This document shows, one piece after another, positions 53,641 through 64,000 of a stretch of 64,000 nt of DNA (within the stretch, counting starts at the first letter, position 1; every line of letters begins with the position of its first letter). The notes under the pieces were generated by a model, which made no database searches, had not been told where the DNA came from, and worked only from the letters and a program-made list of their open reading frames with translations. This DNA comes from Hydra vulgaris (Eukaryota > Cnidaria > Hydrozoa > Anthoathecata > Hydridae). The stretch lies in NCBI RefSeq assembly GCF_038396675.1, contig NC_088930.1, positions 33,922,501 through 33,986,500 of the forward strand, in the 5' to 3' direction. The position numbers and the translations under genes were made by a program.

Positions 53641-54199
53641 ATAAATAATATTGCTTGATGAATATTAATCTTATAAATATTTAACACTACAAGCTGACGT
53701 TAGAGTTCGCAGTGTGCATTCCTGTTTGCTCCAAATATTATCCTGTACGTTTTTGTTTGGTATAAATTTTTTGAGTTTATTGTGATTAGTGCTATCCTAG
53801 GCAACGTTTTAACAACGTTACAATAAGAAAGTTTCTTAATAATGAATCTTTAAAAAAAAATTTATTTTTGTTCATACACAGCAAAAAGAGTTTTTTTAAA
53901 TTTAGACTTTCTTCCTATTGATTCTGCTCAAGGAGAAACTTTTTTTTTTCTTCTTATATTTTTACTACAACATAGTTTTAACAATATATACTTTTATTAC
54001 AATATATACTTTTATTACAAATAACAATATATACTTTATATAAATATATACTTTTATTACAAATACAATCAAAATGCTTCAAAAATAACTGAAATAATAA
54101 TTAGATATATTTGATATACAAAGTTATAAAATAAAGTAAAATAGTTTCACAGTTTATATTTTGAAAAGACAAAATAAGTCTTAAAAGAGGAAAAACAAA
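53641..54199. other. spacer between CR1 copies
   Basis: AT-rich, with serial ATATACTTTTATTACAA words at 53988-54065 (about four copies, ~17-30 bp apart). Nothing else recognised. Confidence 0.5.
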
Positions 54200-54414
54200 C
54201 ATTTAGTTATGTCCTCAAGGGAAACTCGCAGAAAACTGTGTTAAGTCTTGTCATCAAGAATCCTTTTTTTAAAATAATTTCATGAGATACTCATAACTCT
54301 TCATTACTTATTATACTTTTTAATTTTTATTCATTACTTATTATACTTTTCAATATAATTCGTCGTGTTATAAGGAAGAAGCATAACATAAACATAACAT
54401 ATTTATATAACATA

Positions 54415-54417
<3 letters not shown>

Positions 54418-54490
<73 letters not shown>
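54418..54490. repeat. (TA)n microsatellite
   Basis: A TA tract within the CR1 3' UTR. Confidence 0.95.
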
Positions 54491-54495
<5 letters not shown>

Positions 54496-54710
54496 TTTTG
54501 GGACATATTTTTGATATTCGAGTTACATAAGATATTAGAAGGTTTCCATATAACAGCTTCTATCTTAGACGAGTTTTTTAAGATTAGCTTTTAAGGAATT
54601 TATATTTTTCAGGAGGGATATTAAGGAATTCTTTGGTATTAATTTATTAAACAGGTAAGGACCACGATATGCTATCGAGAATTGGGGTAAATTTATTTTT
54701 TTCAAGAGTA

Positions 54711-55091
54711 CTATATAGTTGCTCTAGTGCTAAATTTATTTATATTAGTTTTAAAAAAGTTATTTATAAATTGGCTTGGAACAGTTCCCATTTTATGTTT
54801 GAACATAAACAAAATATTTTGATATATATCGATTTGGTAAATGTGTAAAGTATTCGTCTGTTTTAGTAATGGGTTTGCATGAGTAAGCTTGTCTTTATAA
54901 AATATAATTCTTGAAGCGAGTTTCTGCCGTCTATTGAAAGAACTTAATTTAATTTTTTGGGCACTTGCCAATAGAAACTGACAGTAGATGTTCAAGTTAG
55001 AGAAGTGTTTTTTTACTAATTTATTACTCCGCTTTTCTTTAAGAACACCAGGCACTCTTTTTTTAGAATACACAAACATATTTGATATCAT
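54711..55091 (-). pseudogene. CR1 ORF2 C-terminal fragment
   Basis: An open stretch of 126 codons covering the post-RT domain of CR1 ORF2 (IYQIDIYQNILFMFKHKMGT). Upstream RT motifs are absent, so it cannot be functional. Confidence 0.7.
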
Positions 55092-55110
55092 GGTAGATGA
55101 GACTGGTGAT

Positions 55111-55652
55111 CTATCTAATTTTGAACAACTTGTAATCTATGTTTAGGGATATTCATTTTGTCGGTCATGTTGCAATTTTATTACACAGTATGTCTCTAAA
55201 TAATATTAAGGTACCATAATAACAGTCTGGAACATTTTTTTTTTGTGTTTGAAAGACAACTACTATTTGCGCCGATGTTTTTATTTTTTTTAATGTAAAC
55301 TCTTTTGAAGGTAAAACCTTCAAAAAAAAAGCGTTATTAAACAACTGGCGCAAACAGAATCCATCAACTAAGGTGAGAAAAAAACCTCCCACAGTAACTA
55401 GGTAAACTTCATTAACAAATAATGAAATAGTGTTTAACAATTAGTCAGGTTACATAAATTATTTTCAGATTTTCACAAAATTTAAATCTTTCATGGTTTT
55501 AGAATAATGAAGTTCTAGAGTTAAAAACTTCCTAAAATAACGGTCGGGGAAGACATGACCTAGTTTGAAATATATTTAATAAATTTAATTTTACCCGCTT
55601 TAAGTTATCAAAAACAAACAAAATAAAGAATTTTGTTCTAAAAAATTAACTT
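55111..55652. other. gene-free interval
   Basis: A weak inverted pair lies around AAACTCTTTTGAAGGTAAAACCTTC (55296-55325). The 91-codon minus-strand frame across 55165-55440 has no family match and is probably chance. Confidence 0.45.
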
Positions 55653-56040
55653 CCTAGCAAACAATTTGACGTAAATACAACTTCGAAATTAGTATTTACG
55701 CCTTCTTGACGTTGAATATTAGTAATAAATTAAACAATTAAATAACGTAGAAAACTGACAGCGAAAATCCGTTTATTTTTGACGTCAAAAATATGTTGAA
55801 ATAATATTTAAAATCAAGAATATAATGACCTAACAGTATTGCAGACAACAAGCAGAATATTGGTCATCAAACTAACGACGATATTGGGTCATAATCGGCG
55901 TTCATATAAGGATCAAATTACGTTTAACTAATCAATGTCTGTATTTTGACCTCAAACTAACGTCAAATTTTAGTAAAATAAAAAACCTCGATAGAATCGA
56001 TCCAATTTTAGCGTCAAAACAACGAAAAATGTTTGCTTGG
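55653..56040. mobile_element. CC-ended ACGT-rich element, copy M5 (388 bp)
   Basis: Termini CCTAGCAAACAATTT and, reversed, CCAAGCAAACATTTT. TT lies on both sides (55651-55652, 56041-56042). The interior is rich in GACGT/ACGTC/AACGTCAA words spaced irregularly. It differs from M1-M4 in the terminal word but shares CC ends, ACGT core and 2-bp TT flanks. Confidence 0.75.
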
Positions 56041-56206
56041 TTATTGTTTAAAACTTAAGCATAATTAGAGGCAGCATCGTAGATCTTTAGCGAAGATTTT
56101 CATTAACTTATTCTCGTACGCTTCAAGAAATATTTTTAGATTTTTAAATTGAGTAAATGATATCCCTTTTAATATATTTTTTAATAGTTAAAATACACCC
56201 AATTAA

Positions 56207-56330
56207 GATGAGTAGATTTTGTACTTGCATTATTTGAGATGAGTAGATTGTGAATTTGCATTATTTGAGATGAGTAGATTGTGCATTAGCATTATTTGAG
56301 ATGAGTAGATTGTGTATATGCATCAGTGGA
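56207..56330. repeat. 31-bp tandem repeat x4
   Basis: GATGAGTAGATT starts at 56207, 56238, 56269 and 56300, exactly 31 bp apart. Each is followed by a TTGCATTATTTGA-type half. Confidence 0.97.
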
Positions 56331-56569
56331 GTACGACTCGCTCCTTTTCTTGTAATTCAGCAAATGCAAATTCTATGATATCTAGTACAGCCAGATTTAT
56401 AAACAATAATATTTACGTAAAGATTTTTTTGACAGACTCGTAAAGAATAATGCTTTTGTAAAGATTTTAAACCATAATGCTTTAATAAAATATAATACCA
56501 ATTTCATTGTTACTTAAAAAATTTTGAAAACGATGAAATGTATTGGAATAAAAATAGTTTTTTATGGCA

Positions 56570-56798
56570 TTTTTTAATGTTTGTATTTTTTAATGTTTGT
56601 ATTTTTGATATACTTTAACAAAAACAACATTTAATTTTATTTTTATTGTTCAATATTTAACAAAAATACAAACATTAAAAAATTCAAAAATACAAACATT
56701 AAAAAATTCAAATATACAAACATTAAAAAATTCAAAAATATAAACATTAAAAAATTCAAAAATACAAACATTAAAAAATTCAAAAATACAAACATTAA
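56570..56798. repeat. 24-bp tandem repeat x6 with inverted copies
   Basis: From 56660, TACAAACATTAAAAAATTC recurs about every 24 bp to 56798. At 56570-56608 the same unit appears twice in inverted orientation (TTTTTTAATGTTTGTA), so the array can fold on itself. Confidence 0.93.
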
Positions 56799-57554
56799 AT
56801 GTCATCAAGTGCTATTTTTATACTTATATATTCCAGCGTTTTGAAAATGTTACATAGTTACACTGTTTACAACCAGTGTTACATTGTTTAACAAAGTAAA
56901 AACTTTAAAAAACAATTTAATTCCTAACTACCCTCTGCAATATACTAGAAAGTTTATAATATAACTGTATAGTAGACAGCAAACGGGGTTTTAATTAAAT
57001 ATAAAAACATTTTTTTACAACCCTAAGATGAGGCTATATCAAAGTTTTGTAAATATTTCTTTATTTAGGGATTTTATTTAGTAGCCCAAAATTAAACAGC
57101 TGCTGTATGGATTGATCATTGAGCTCTGTTAGTATGAAACAACTCAAACGTTTTTTCCTGTGTTGATATGTTTTCAATATTGGTTTTTATATTTTTATAT
57201 GTATTTGTTATTCTTATTCTCCTAATCTTAAATATGATATAAATATTGTGAAGGACATCGAAAAATTTGTAATTTCAATTTAGCACAATTCAAATAAATA
57301 AATACACATTTTTTAACTAAATATAATATTTTACTATTTATGAATCATACGAGCAATTTTTATGATGTGGAGCTATGTCACAATTGTAAAATTTGACTAC
57401 GTATTAAATTGTATATAAACAAAATAGTGTATCAATTTTTATTCCAAATATGATGCAATGCAATATACTAATATATGCACTGTTTTTTTGGAATATCAAT
57501 TGTTTTTAATAGACTCTAGAATAACAAAAAATGCATTTAACAAATTGTATAAAC

Positions 57555-57700
57555 CATGGGTCGGCAACCTTTTGAGACCGAGGAGCCAAAATTTACAATT
57601 TAAAATTTCTTTTAGTTTTTAAAGAGCTACCAATTTTTATTTCAATATTATATTATTATTTGTGCATGGAGCTAAAGAGCCGCACATTGACATTGAAAGA
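57555..57700. mobile_element. possible hAT non-autonomous end
   Basis: Begins CATGGGTCGGCAACCTTTT and ends near GAGCCGCACATTGAC. This word pair is typical of hAT-type non-autonomous elements in many animals, but a matching second terminus and duplication were not found. Confidence 0.4.
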
Positions 57701-57734
57701 ATTAGATAAGGCTTGCGACTCGCATTTTAATAAG

Positions 57735-58210
57735 GAGGAATGAATTGTTTAGAAATATTTTCGTTAGAAGAACTAATTGACAATATTAGTTCGATATTTG
57801 AACAATTCATTCCTCCTTATCAAAATGCTTTATTTAAACCAAGTTTTATCTGCAAATTCGTTTACCATTCGAATAAAAAACCGGTCCCATTCAAAAATCA
57901 CAAGCGAGACATCTGGTACAAGCCACCTTTCAGTACTTATGTTGCAACAAAAATTGGCAGTTGTTTTTTGAACATGGTAGACCTGCACTTTCGGGTTAGT
58001 CACAAACTTCACAAGATATTTAATCGAAATACTATTAAAATAAGCTACTCATGTATGCAAAACATTAAGTCCATCATTAATTCGCACAATCACTGCATAT
58101 AATACAGCAATGGTAAAGATGAAGGAAAAACATGAAACTGTATCAACAAATCCATCTGCCCCATGAACAATCAGTGCTTGACGAAAAACATCGTTTATCA
58201 AACAATTAAA
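57735..58210 (+). pseudogene. Penelope-like retroelement fragment
   Basis: Reads NHKRDIWYKPPFSTYVATKI, then LNMVDLHF, then SHKLHKIFNRNTIKISYSCM and QNIKSIINSHN, then in a shifted frame NNQCLTKNIVYQTI. The NPPFS-NV-T-IG, HKLHKIFNRNTIK-SYSCM-N and C-L--NIVYQ series is the linker between RT and GIY-YIG nuclease in Penelope-like elements. RT and nuclease proper are absent. The first 90 bp hold an inverted pair AAGGAGGAATGAATTGTT / AACAATTCATTCCTCCTT (57730-57820), so the left edge has been rearranged. Confidence 0.75.
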
Positions 58211-58367
58211 CAAGCAATTAAACATCGTGGTGAACGGACGCGTTTTTGCTTAGCAGAGAAAAAAAAAAAAAACTTATATATACTTTTTTTTTTTTTTTTT
58301 TTTCGCTTTTTGTTTTATTATTATTATTATTTTTTCGCTTGCTGGATTAAAAGGTTTATTTCTAATA

Positions 58368-59195
58368 ATGCATAAATCAAAAAAGTTATCAACAGAATCT
58401 TGCATTAATGACGATAAAGAAGTTTCAATAAGTATTGTTCGAGAAATATTCAAAGAAATGTTTCAAAAACAGCAAAACGACATTCTAAAACTTATCAGCG
58501 GAAACTTAAAATTATCTAACGACAGAATTGATGGCTTGAATTCAGAAATATTATCAATAAAAGAATCGTATAAAACTCTATTTAATGAAAACGAATCAAG
58601 GAAAGTAGAACTTGAAAATGTCAACGAAAGATTAAAAAAATATGAATGCGTTCAAAGAGATATTGAAGAGAGTCTTAATTTTTCCCAAGATATTCAAGAA
58701 AAGAAAGTTCATGACCTAGAGGAAAAAAATCACAACAAAACAGAAATTGGTCAAACAGAAAAAAATAAAATTCGACAATTAGAAGACAGGCAAAGAAGAA
58801 ACAATCTACGACTTGATGGACTTAAAGAGAACGAATCGGAAAGCTGGGAGGAAACCGAATTAAAAGTCATCAAAGTATTTGAAAACAATCTCAACATAAA
58901 AGGAGTTACTATTGAACGGGCACACAGAACAGGAAAGATAAGTTTAAAAAATCCGAGAACTATTGTAATGAAGTTATTAAATTATAAAGATAAGATTAAA
59001 ATATTGAAAAACGCGCACAAACTCAAAGGAACGAATATTTACATAAACGAGGATTATTCTTTCGATACAATGGTGATACGGAAAAAATTACTTGAAGAAA
59101 TGAAAGTCAACAGGAACAACGGTATGTACTCGATTGTTATTTATGACAAACTAATAGTAAAAGAATTTCGAAAAAATCAGAACGCTAAAATTTAA
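58368..59195 (+). CDS. CR1 ORF1 protein, coiled-coil nucleic-acid-binding
   Basis: 275 residues, intact from the ATG at 58368. An N-terminal SIVREIFKEMFQKQQNDILK helix is followed by a long coiled coil to about residue 140 (LNSEILSIKESYKTLFNENE ... IEESLNFSQDIQEK), then QLEDRQRRNNLRLDGLKENE. A compact C-terminal domain follows (TIERAHRTGKISLKNPRTIV, MKLLNYKDKIKILKNAHKLK, TNIYINEDYSFDT). The RRNNLR-x-G and ERAHR-G ... R-I-x-K words match the RRM plus C-terminal domain architecture of L1/CR1-type ORF1p. It packages LINE RNA. The ORF2 start is 15 bp downstream. Confidence 0.9.
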   Translation: MHKSKKLSTESCINDDKEVSISIVREIFKEMFQKQQNDILKLISGNLKLSNDRIDGLNSEILSIKESYKTLFNENESRKVELENVNERLKKYECVQRDIEESLNFSQDIQEKKVHDLEEKNHNKTEIGQTEKNKIRQLEDRQRRNNLRLDGLKENESESWEETELKVIKVFENNLNIKGVTIERAHRTGKISLKNPRTIVMKLLNYKDKIKILKNAHKLKGTNIYINEDYSFDTMVIRKKLLEEMKVNRNNGMYSIVIYDKLIVKEFRKNQNAKI

Positions 59196-59730
59196 TCATT
59201 TCAATTTATTATGTTTTTTGGTTTTTATACTTTTCTATTTATAATATATAAAACTATAAATTTTTATCAAAACTCACAATTTAAATCTTTTCAAGTAAAC
59301 AAAAATATACTTCTAGAGAGTCATTCAGATCCAGATATTAATTTTTATAATACAGCGGAGAAAATAGAATTAGCCTCACCATGTGCTGATCCAATATTTT
59401 GTAAATCTGTAAACAAGTTTGTGCGGTACAACTTTTGTATCCACACACATATAATTACTGTTACAAACAACAACTTTTTAGATTATAATATAGCATAATT
59501 AAATTGCGGAACATTTGATAAAACCATAAAATGTATAATACTTGATATTTGCGGTAACAAATAGAATTAGCCTCATCAATAATTATTTTCAGTTTACTTG
59601 TATATTTTGATTTGGTGATACGCATTTGTGAGTTAGTTTTTTATTATTATTTGTAAGTTAAACAAAGACTGTGAAATCAGTGCTCATAAAGTTTTTAACA
59701 TTTGGTTTTTGATACCTTTATTTGAAAAAA

Positions 59731-59756
59731 ACCCTAACCCTAACCCTAACCCTAAC
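59731..59756. repeat. telomere-like (CCCTAA)4 array
   Basis: ACCCTA repeated four times plus AC, i.e. TTAGGG on the other strand, the metazoan telomere unit. It sits between the Tc1 left end and codon 2-3 of the transposase. All frames through it contain TAA. Confidence 0.97.
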
Positions 59757-60745
59757 GTGGTAAGCGTTTAACAAATGAAGAATTAGCAGTAATCAAAGCA
59801 TACAAAGATACAGGCTTATCTAATCGGGAAATTGCAAAGAAAATTAAAAGATCTCCAAAAGTGGTTAACAATTACTTCAAGATTGGCGTTAATTATGGAG
59901 CCTATAAGGGAAGTGGTGGCAAACGTAAAATTGATAATCGTACTAAACGAGTTATTGTACGTCGTGCTGCTGCTCAGCACATGACTGCATCTCAAATTCG
60001 TGCTGATTTACAATTACCTGTATCTGTTCAACGTGTGAGACAAATCTTACATGAAGATCCAAACACAGTTTGGAAAAAGCGTAAACCAAAACCAAAACTT
60101 ACTGCTCGTCATAAAAAAGTTAGATTACAATTTGCGAAAGAACACATGTCTTGGCAAGAAGAGTGGCATCAAGTTCTCTTCAGTGATGAAAAAAAGTTCA
60201 ATCTAGATGGTCCTGATGGCTATCAATATTACTGGCACGATCTTCGAAAAGAGAAAGAAACTCGGATGAGTCGTAACTTTGGGGGTGGAAATGTTATGGT
60301 TTGGGGGGCTTTTTCCTTTGCTGGAAAACTTCCACTGGCATGGATTTCAACAAAAATGAATTCACAGGACTACATTGGCTTATTAGAAATAAGTTTACTT
60401 GAACATGGTGAGGAATTGATGGGTGAAACTTTCACTTTCCAACAAGATAATGCTACTATCCATAATTCAAAGCTTACAAAAGCTTGGTTTAGAGAAAAAA
60501 ATATTCACGTAATGGAATGGCCCGCACGTAGTCCAGACCTTAACCCAATTGAAAATCTATGGGGAATACTTTCTAGAAAGGTTTATGAAAATGGTAAGCA
60601 ATTTGAATGCACTTTGGAGCTGAAAACTCGTATCAGAGAAGCTTGGAATGAAATATCTATAGAAACTATCCAAAATCTTGTGACTAGTATGTCAAACCGC
60701 ATATTTGAAGTCATTAAAAATTCAGGAAGCTATACTAAATACTAA
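59756..60745 (+). pseudogene. Tc1-like transposase, catalytic domain intact, start codon replaced
   Basis: 329 open codons from RGKRLTNEE (59756) to GSYTKY. DNA-binding region: NREIAKKIKRSPKVVNNYFK and TASQIRADLQLPVSVQRVRQ, two helix-turn-helix units. Catalytic DD34E: LFSDEKKFNLDG, TFQQDNATIHNS and SPDLNPIENLWGIL. Tc1 proteins of this type normally begin M-P-R-G-K-R-L-T; here the Met-Pro codons are replaced by the CCCTAA array, whose last TAA directly precedes CGT. The next ATG is about 77 codons in, after the first HTH. Without an upstream spliced start, full-length protein cannot be made. Confidence 0.88.
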
Positions 60746-63700
60746 ATGAGCGAAAAAACAAAATATTTTCTTTATTTTTTGTATATAACGCTAATGAGGC
60801 TAATTCTATTTTCTCCACAAATTGAATATTTTTAATTTTTTTTCCATTTGGAATTAATTAAGCATACCAATTTATAAACTTTTTAGTTGTAGTAGAAGTA
60901 ACAAGAAATAAAGTAGATTTCATAATTGTTTACCTGCAATTTTTGTTAAATTAGAACAAAAAATAAAGGTGAGGCTAATTCTATTTTCTCCGCTGTAGTA
61001 GCGATGAAATCAAAAAAATAAGTCCATTATATTACAACTTAAATACTTCAAATCCCGAAATAGATATAGATGCATTCTCAATCCTTCATTTAAATATTAG
61101 AAGCATTCAAAAAAATTTTGAGAAGTTTAAACTTTTTTTACTCAGCACAAAAACGGAGTTTAAAGTTATTTGCCTTACAGAAACATGGTGTCACAATATT
61201 GAAATTGAAAACAATTCAAATTTTCAGTTAAAAAATTATAAAGTAGTTCATCAACTTAGAAACTCTGAAAAACCAGGAGGAGGAGTATGCATCTTTATCC
61301 ACAACTCAATAATTTATAAACCGCGAAGTGATTATTGTACAGCAAGTAATGATTGTGAGTCATTGTCAATTGAAATATTTAGTAAATCTACCAAAAACGT
61401 AATTGTGCATGTTTTATACAGACCGCCTTCAGGTAAAATGAAAATATTTGATAAACACATAAAAAGTTTAATTACAAATAAAGATGTTTGTAGTAAATGC
61501 GTTTACCTTGTGGGCGATTTGAATTTAAATGTACTAGAATATGACTCAAATAAAAACGTCAGAAATTTTCTTAATTTAGTATTTCAAAATAGATTTATTC
61601 CAACCATAAATAAACCAACTAGAATTACCAAAAATAGTGCAACCTCAATTGATCAAATTATAACAAACAAATTTACAGACACAAAAGTTAAAACTGGAAT
61701 ATTTATATCTGATATATATATCGGATCATTTTCCAACTTTTATTGCAACTCAAAAATGTTATCTTTCAAAAAACCCGCAAAAAATAAAAATAACCAAGCG
61801 AATCATTAATGACGTTTCTATTGAACTTTTTAATCAATCTTTATCTTCTGAAAACTGGGAAAATATATTGCAAATAAAAAGTACTAACAAAGCCTATGAA
61901 AATTTTCTTCTAATATTTCAAAAACATTACAATAATGCATTTCCAGAAATAACAAAAATTATTAAATCTAAAATGTATTTGAACCCATGGATAACTACCG
62001 GAATATTAAAATCATCAAAAAGGAAACAACGTTTGTACGAAAAATTTCTTTAAAAAAAATCATTTGATAATGAATCCAATTATAAAAAATATAAAGGTAT
62101 TTTTGAGCTAGTTATAAATCGTTCAAAAAAAATATATTATTCAAATCAATTACTTAAATTCAAAGGCGACACTCAGAAAACCTGGAATATCATTAAAGAA
62201 TTAATTGGTAAAAAAAAGTTATCAACTACTTGTCTTCCAAAAACAATAAATTTTAATGGCGTTGATATATTTAATGAATCAAAAATTGCAAAAACATTTA
62301 ATCAAGTTTTTGTTAATGTAGGATCAAATCTAGCCTTAAATCTAAAACTTGGTAAATTTAGCGTAGAGTCATATTTAACTGCTAACAATGCAATAATGAC
62401 CAACAATAAACTGACTAAAAATGAGTTATTAATTGCTTTTCAAACATTAAAACTAAACAAAGGATTAGGAGTTGATGAAATAAGCAGTAATGTTGTAATA
62501 AAATCTATGCATTATTTAATAACACCACTGTTGCATATTTTCAATCTTTCTTTAAAACAAGGAATATTTCCAGAAAGTTTTAAAACTGTAAGAGTTATAC
62601 CAGTTCTCAAATCGGGTGATCCTTCTAATGTCTCTAATTATAGACCTATCTCCGTTCTTCCTTGCTTCTCTAAAATACTGGAACGAGTAATGTATAATAG
62701 ACTATTCTCTTTTCTAGAAACAAATAATATTTTATACAACAAACAATTTGGGTTCAAAAAAGGTCATTCAACTGATCATGCTATTCTTAAACTTGTTCAT
62801 GATATTTTTCGAGCCTTTGATAAAAAAGAGTATACATTAGGTATTTTTATAGACCTTAGCAAAGCCTTCGACACAGTTGACCACCATAACTTAATAAAAA
62901 AACTAGTAAATTACGGAGTTAAGAATGCAAATATAGTTTGGTTTAAAAGCTACTTGTCTGATAGAAAGCAGTATGTTTCTTATGATGGTAGTAAAACTGA
63001 CAATAGGACAATCACTTGTGGAGTTCCTCAAGGATCCATTTTAGGACCGCTTTTGTTTTTAATTTACATTAACGACTTAAGCAGAGCTTCGAATATTTTA
63101 GACTCTGTTTTGTTTGCTGACGATACCAATTTATTTTATTCCCATAGTAACATAAAAACTCTATTTAAAACAGTCAACGAAGAACTGTTAAAAGTAACTG
63201 AATGGTTTAATACAAATAAATTGTCATTAAACTTAACCAAAACTAAGTATATTTTTTTTCATCGCTTTTATCAAAGAGACGAAATTCCTCTAAAGCTCCC
63301 AAATATTAGCATCGGGAATCAATTTATAAAAAGAGAACACTCAATGAAGTTTTGTTGGTGTTCTTCTTGACGAAAATATCACCTGGACAAACCACTTAAA
63401 ACTAATCGAAAATAAAATTTCTAAAAATATTGGCATACTTTATAAGGTAAAACCTTATCTAAATCAAACTTGCTTAAAATATATCTACTTTTCTTTTATT
63501 CATTGTTATCTCAATTATGCTAACATTGCTTGGTGCAGCACCAATAAAAAAAAACTAAACAAACTATTTAACAAACAAAAACATGCCATAAGAATAATAT
63601 CCAACGCAGACCGTCTCTCTCATTCACAACCACTATTTATTAATCTAAAAATCTTAAATGTTTACCAAATAAATATATATCATCATTTAATTTTTATGCA

Positions 63701-64000
63701 TAAATTCAATAACGATACGATGCCAAATATTTTTAAAATGCTATTTAAAAATATACAGCACAAATACCTTACTAGACATGCAAAAAATAATTATGTTCAA
63801 GCTAAAAATCACTTTGAAGCCACTAAGTTTTCCATCACAACTAGAGGCCCGCAACTATGGAGTAAAGTAATTAGAAATGACATCAAAACGCTTGCAAACA
63901 TAAATATTTTTAAATCAAAACTAAAAGAAATAATTTTAATTAATCAAAACATGAAGGACTTCTTCTAGAGCTATATTTATTTGTTGGCCTTTAAAATATT

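Larger units (their letters stand above)
54200..55110 (-). mobile_element. CR1 LINE 3' fragment, minus strand
   Basis: Retains the C-terminal ORF2 block and 3' UTR, the latter carrying a (TA)n tract (54418-54490). Minus strand reads KHFSNLNIYCQFLLASAQKI, RRQKLASRIIFYKDKLTHAN and LLKQTNTLHIYQIDIYQNIL, then FMFKHKMGTVPSQFINNFF. This matches QKHAIRII...L-I-VYQINIY in the + copy. A classic 5'-truncated insertion. Confidence 0.75.
56041..57554. other. gene-free interval with two tandem arrays
   Basis: Apart from the arrays at 56207-56330 and 56570-56798, only AT-rich DNA is seen. Confidence 0.55.
59353..60995 (+). mobile_element. Tc1/mariner element with IR/DR ends, 1643 bp, nested in CR1
   Basis: The outer termini CAGCGGAGAAAATAGAATTA and the exact complement at 60968-60995 are flanked by TA (59351-59352, 60996-60997). 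Inner copies of the same word (AAATAGAATTAGCCTCATC at 59559; its complement at 60795-60816) give the double inverted-repeat arrangement known from Sleeping Beauty-type elements. The left interior holds a telomere-like array. Taking out the element with one TA restores the CR1 ORF2 frame. Confidence 0.95.
59211..63968 (+). pseudogene. CR1 ORF2 (APE endonuclease, reverse transcriptase), interrupted
   Basis: Starts MFFGFYTFLFIIYKTINFYQ at 59211. The Tc1 element sits at 59353-60995; after it the frame resumes exactly (SDEIKKISPLYYNL). APE: LHLNIRSIQKNFEKFK, ICLTETW, KPGGGVCIFIHN, YRPPSG and VYLVGDLNLN. Then a frameshift in GATATATATATCGG (about 61708-61722), the expected SDHFPTF being out of phase; an in-frame TAA at 62051; an open RT block 62396-63350 with NYRPISVLPCFSKILERVMY, FIDLSKAFDTVDHHNL, GVPQGSILGPLLFLIYINDL and LFADDTNLF; a one-base slip near 63346 before GVLLDENITW; and the C-terminal TTRGPQLWSKVI, ending MKDFF. 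The key RT residues are intact. Confidence 0.9.
58230..64000 (+). mobile_element. near full-length CR1 LINE carrying a nested Tc1
   Basis: Contains a 5' UTR (ACGGACGCGTTTTTGCT, poly-A/T-rich), ORF1 (58368-59195), ORF2 (59211 onward) and the start of the 3' UTR at the window edge. Minus the 1.6-kb Tc1 insertion it is about 4.1 kb, full length for CR1. ORF1 is intact; ORF2 has the Tc1 insertion, two frameshifts and one stop. Related fragments on the minus strand are at 27025-27745, 50740-53640 and 54200-55110. Confidence 0.9.

Overview
This is eukaryotic, very AT-rich DNA (long A/T runs, many (TA)n microsatellites, GT-AG introns, AATAAA signals). It is packed with CR1-type LINEs, Tc1, hAT and Harbinger transposons, foldback elements and MITEs. 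The repeat content, intron structure and composition fit a cnidarian, most likely Hydra. That is an inference from family resemblance, not a database match.

Three host loci can be read. (1) At the left edge on + are the last three coding exons (118-163, 400-519, 2527-2650) of a carnitine acyltransferase closest to peroxisomal carnitine O-octanoyltransferase. Phases match at both junctions and the protein ends in a canonical -SKL peroxisomal signal. (2, 3) Two tandem, same-strand paralogues of a secreted TauD/TfdA-type Fe(II)/2-oxoglutarate dioxygenase follow. Gene A has exons 13680-14025 and 21245-21870; gene B has exons 36540-36876 and 47908-48533. Each has a signal-peptide exon, one phase-1 intron and a catalytic exon of identical length. 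The introns (7.2 and 11.0 kb) are filled with mobile DNA.

Layout: 0.1-2.65 kb acyltransferase 3' end, with a foldback element in its last intron; 2.65-13.6 kb hAT MITE, degraded hAT, Tc1 copy, microsatellites and a Nimb-like LINE on the minus strand; 13.7-21.9 kb dioxygenase A; 22-36 kb foldbacks (including a 3-kb nested palindrome), a CR1 5' fragment, a SINE, two decayed DDE-type transposase genes and several MITEs; 36.5-48.5 kb dioxygenase B, with an almost intact 2.87-kb Harbinger element (TTA target duplication) and a 2-kb MITE-like element in its intron; 48.6-57 kb minus-strand CR1 copies and tandem repeats; 57.7-64 kb a Penelope-like fragment, then a near full-length CR1 on + interrupted by a 1.64-kb Tc1 element.

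Most notable non-genic signals: a family of CC-ended, ACGT-rich elements with 2-bp target duplications (confirmed twice by in-frame empty-site reconstruction); a nested composite foldback at 24021-27024; and a telomere-like CCCTAA array placed exactly where a Tc1 transposase start codon should be.
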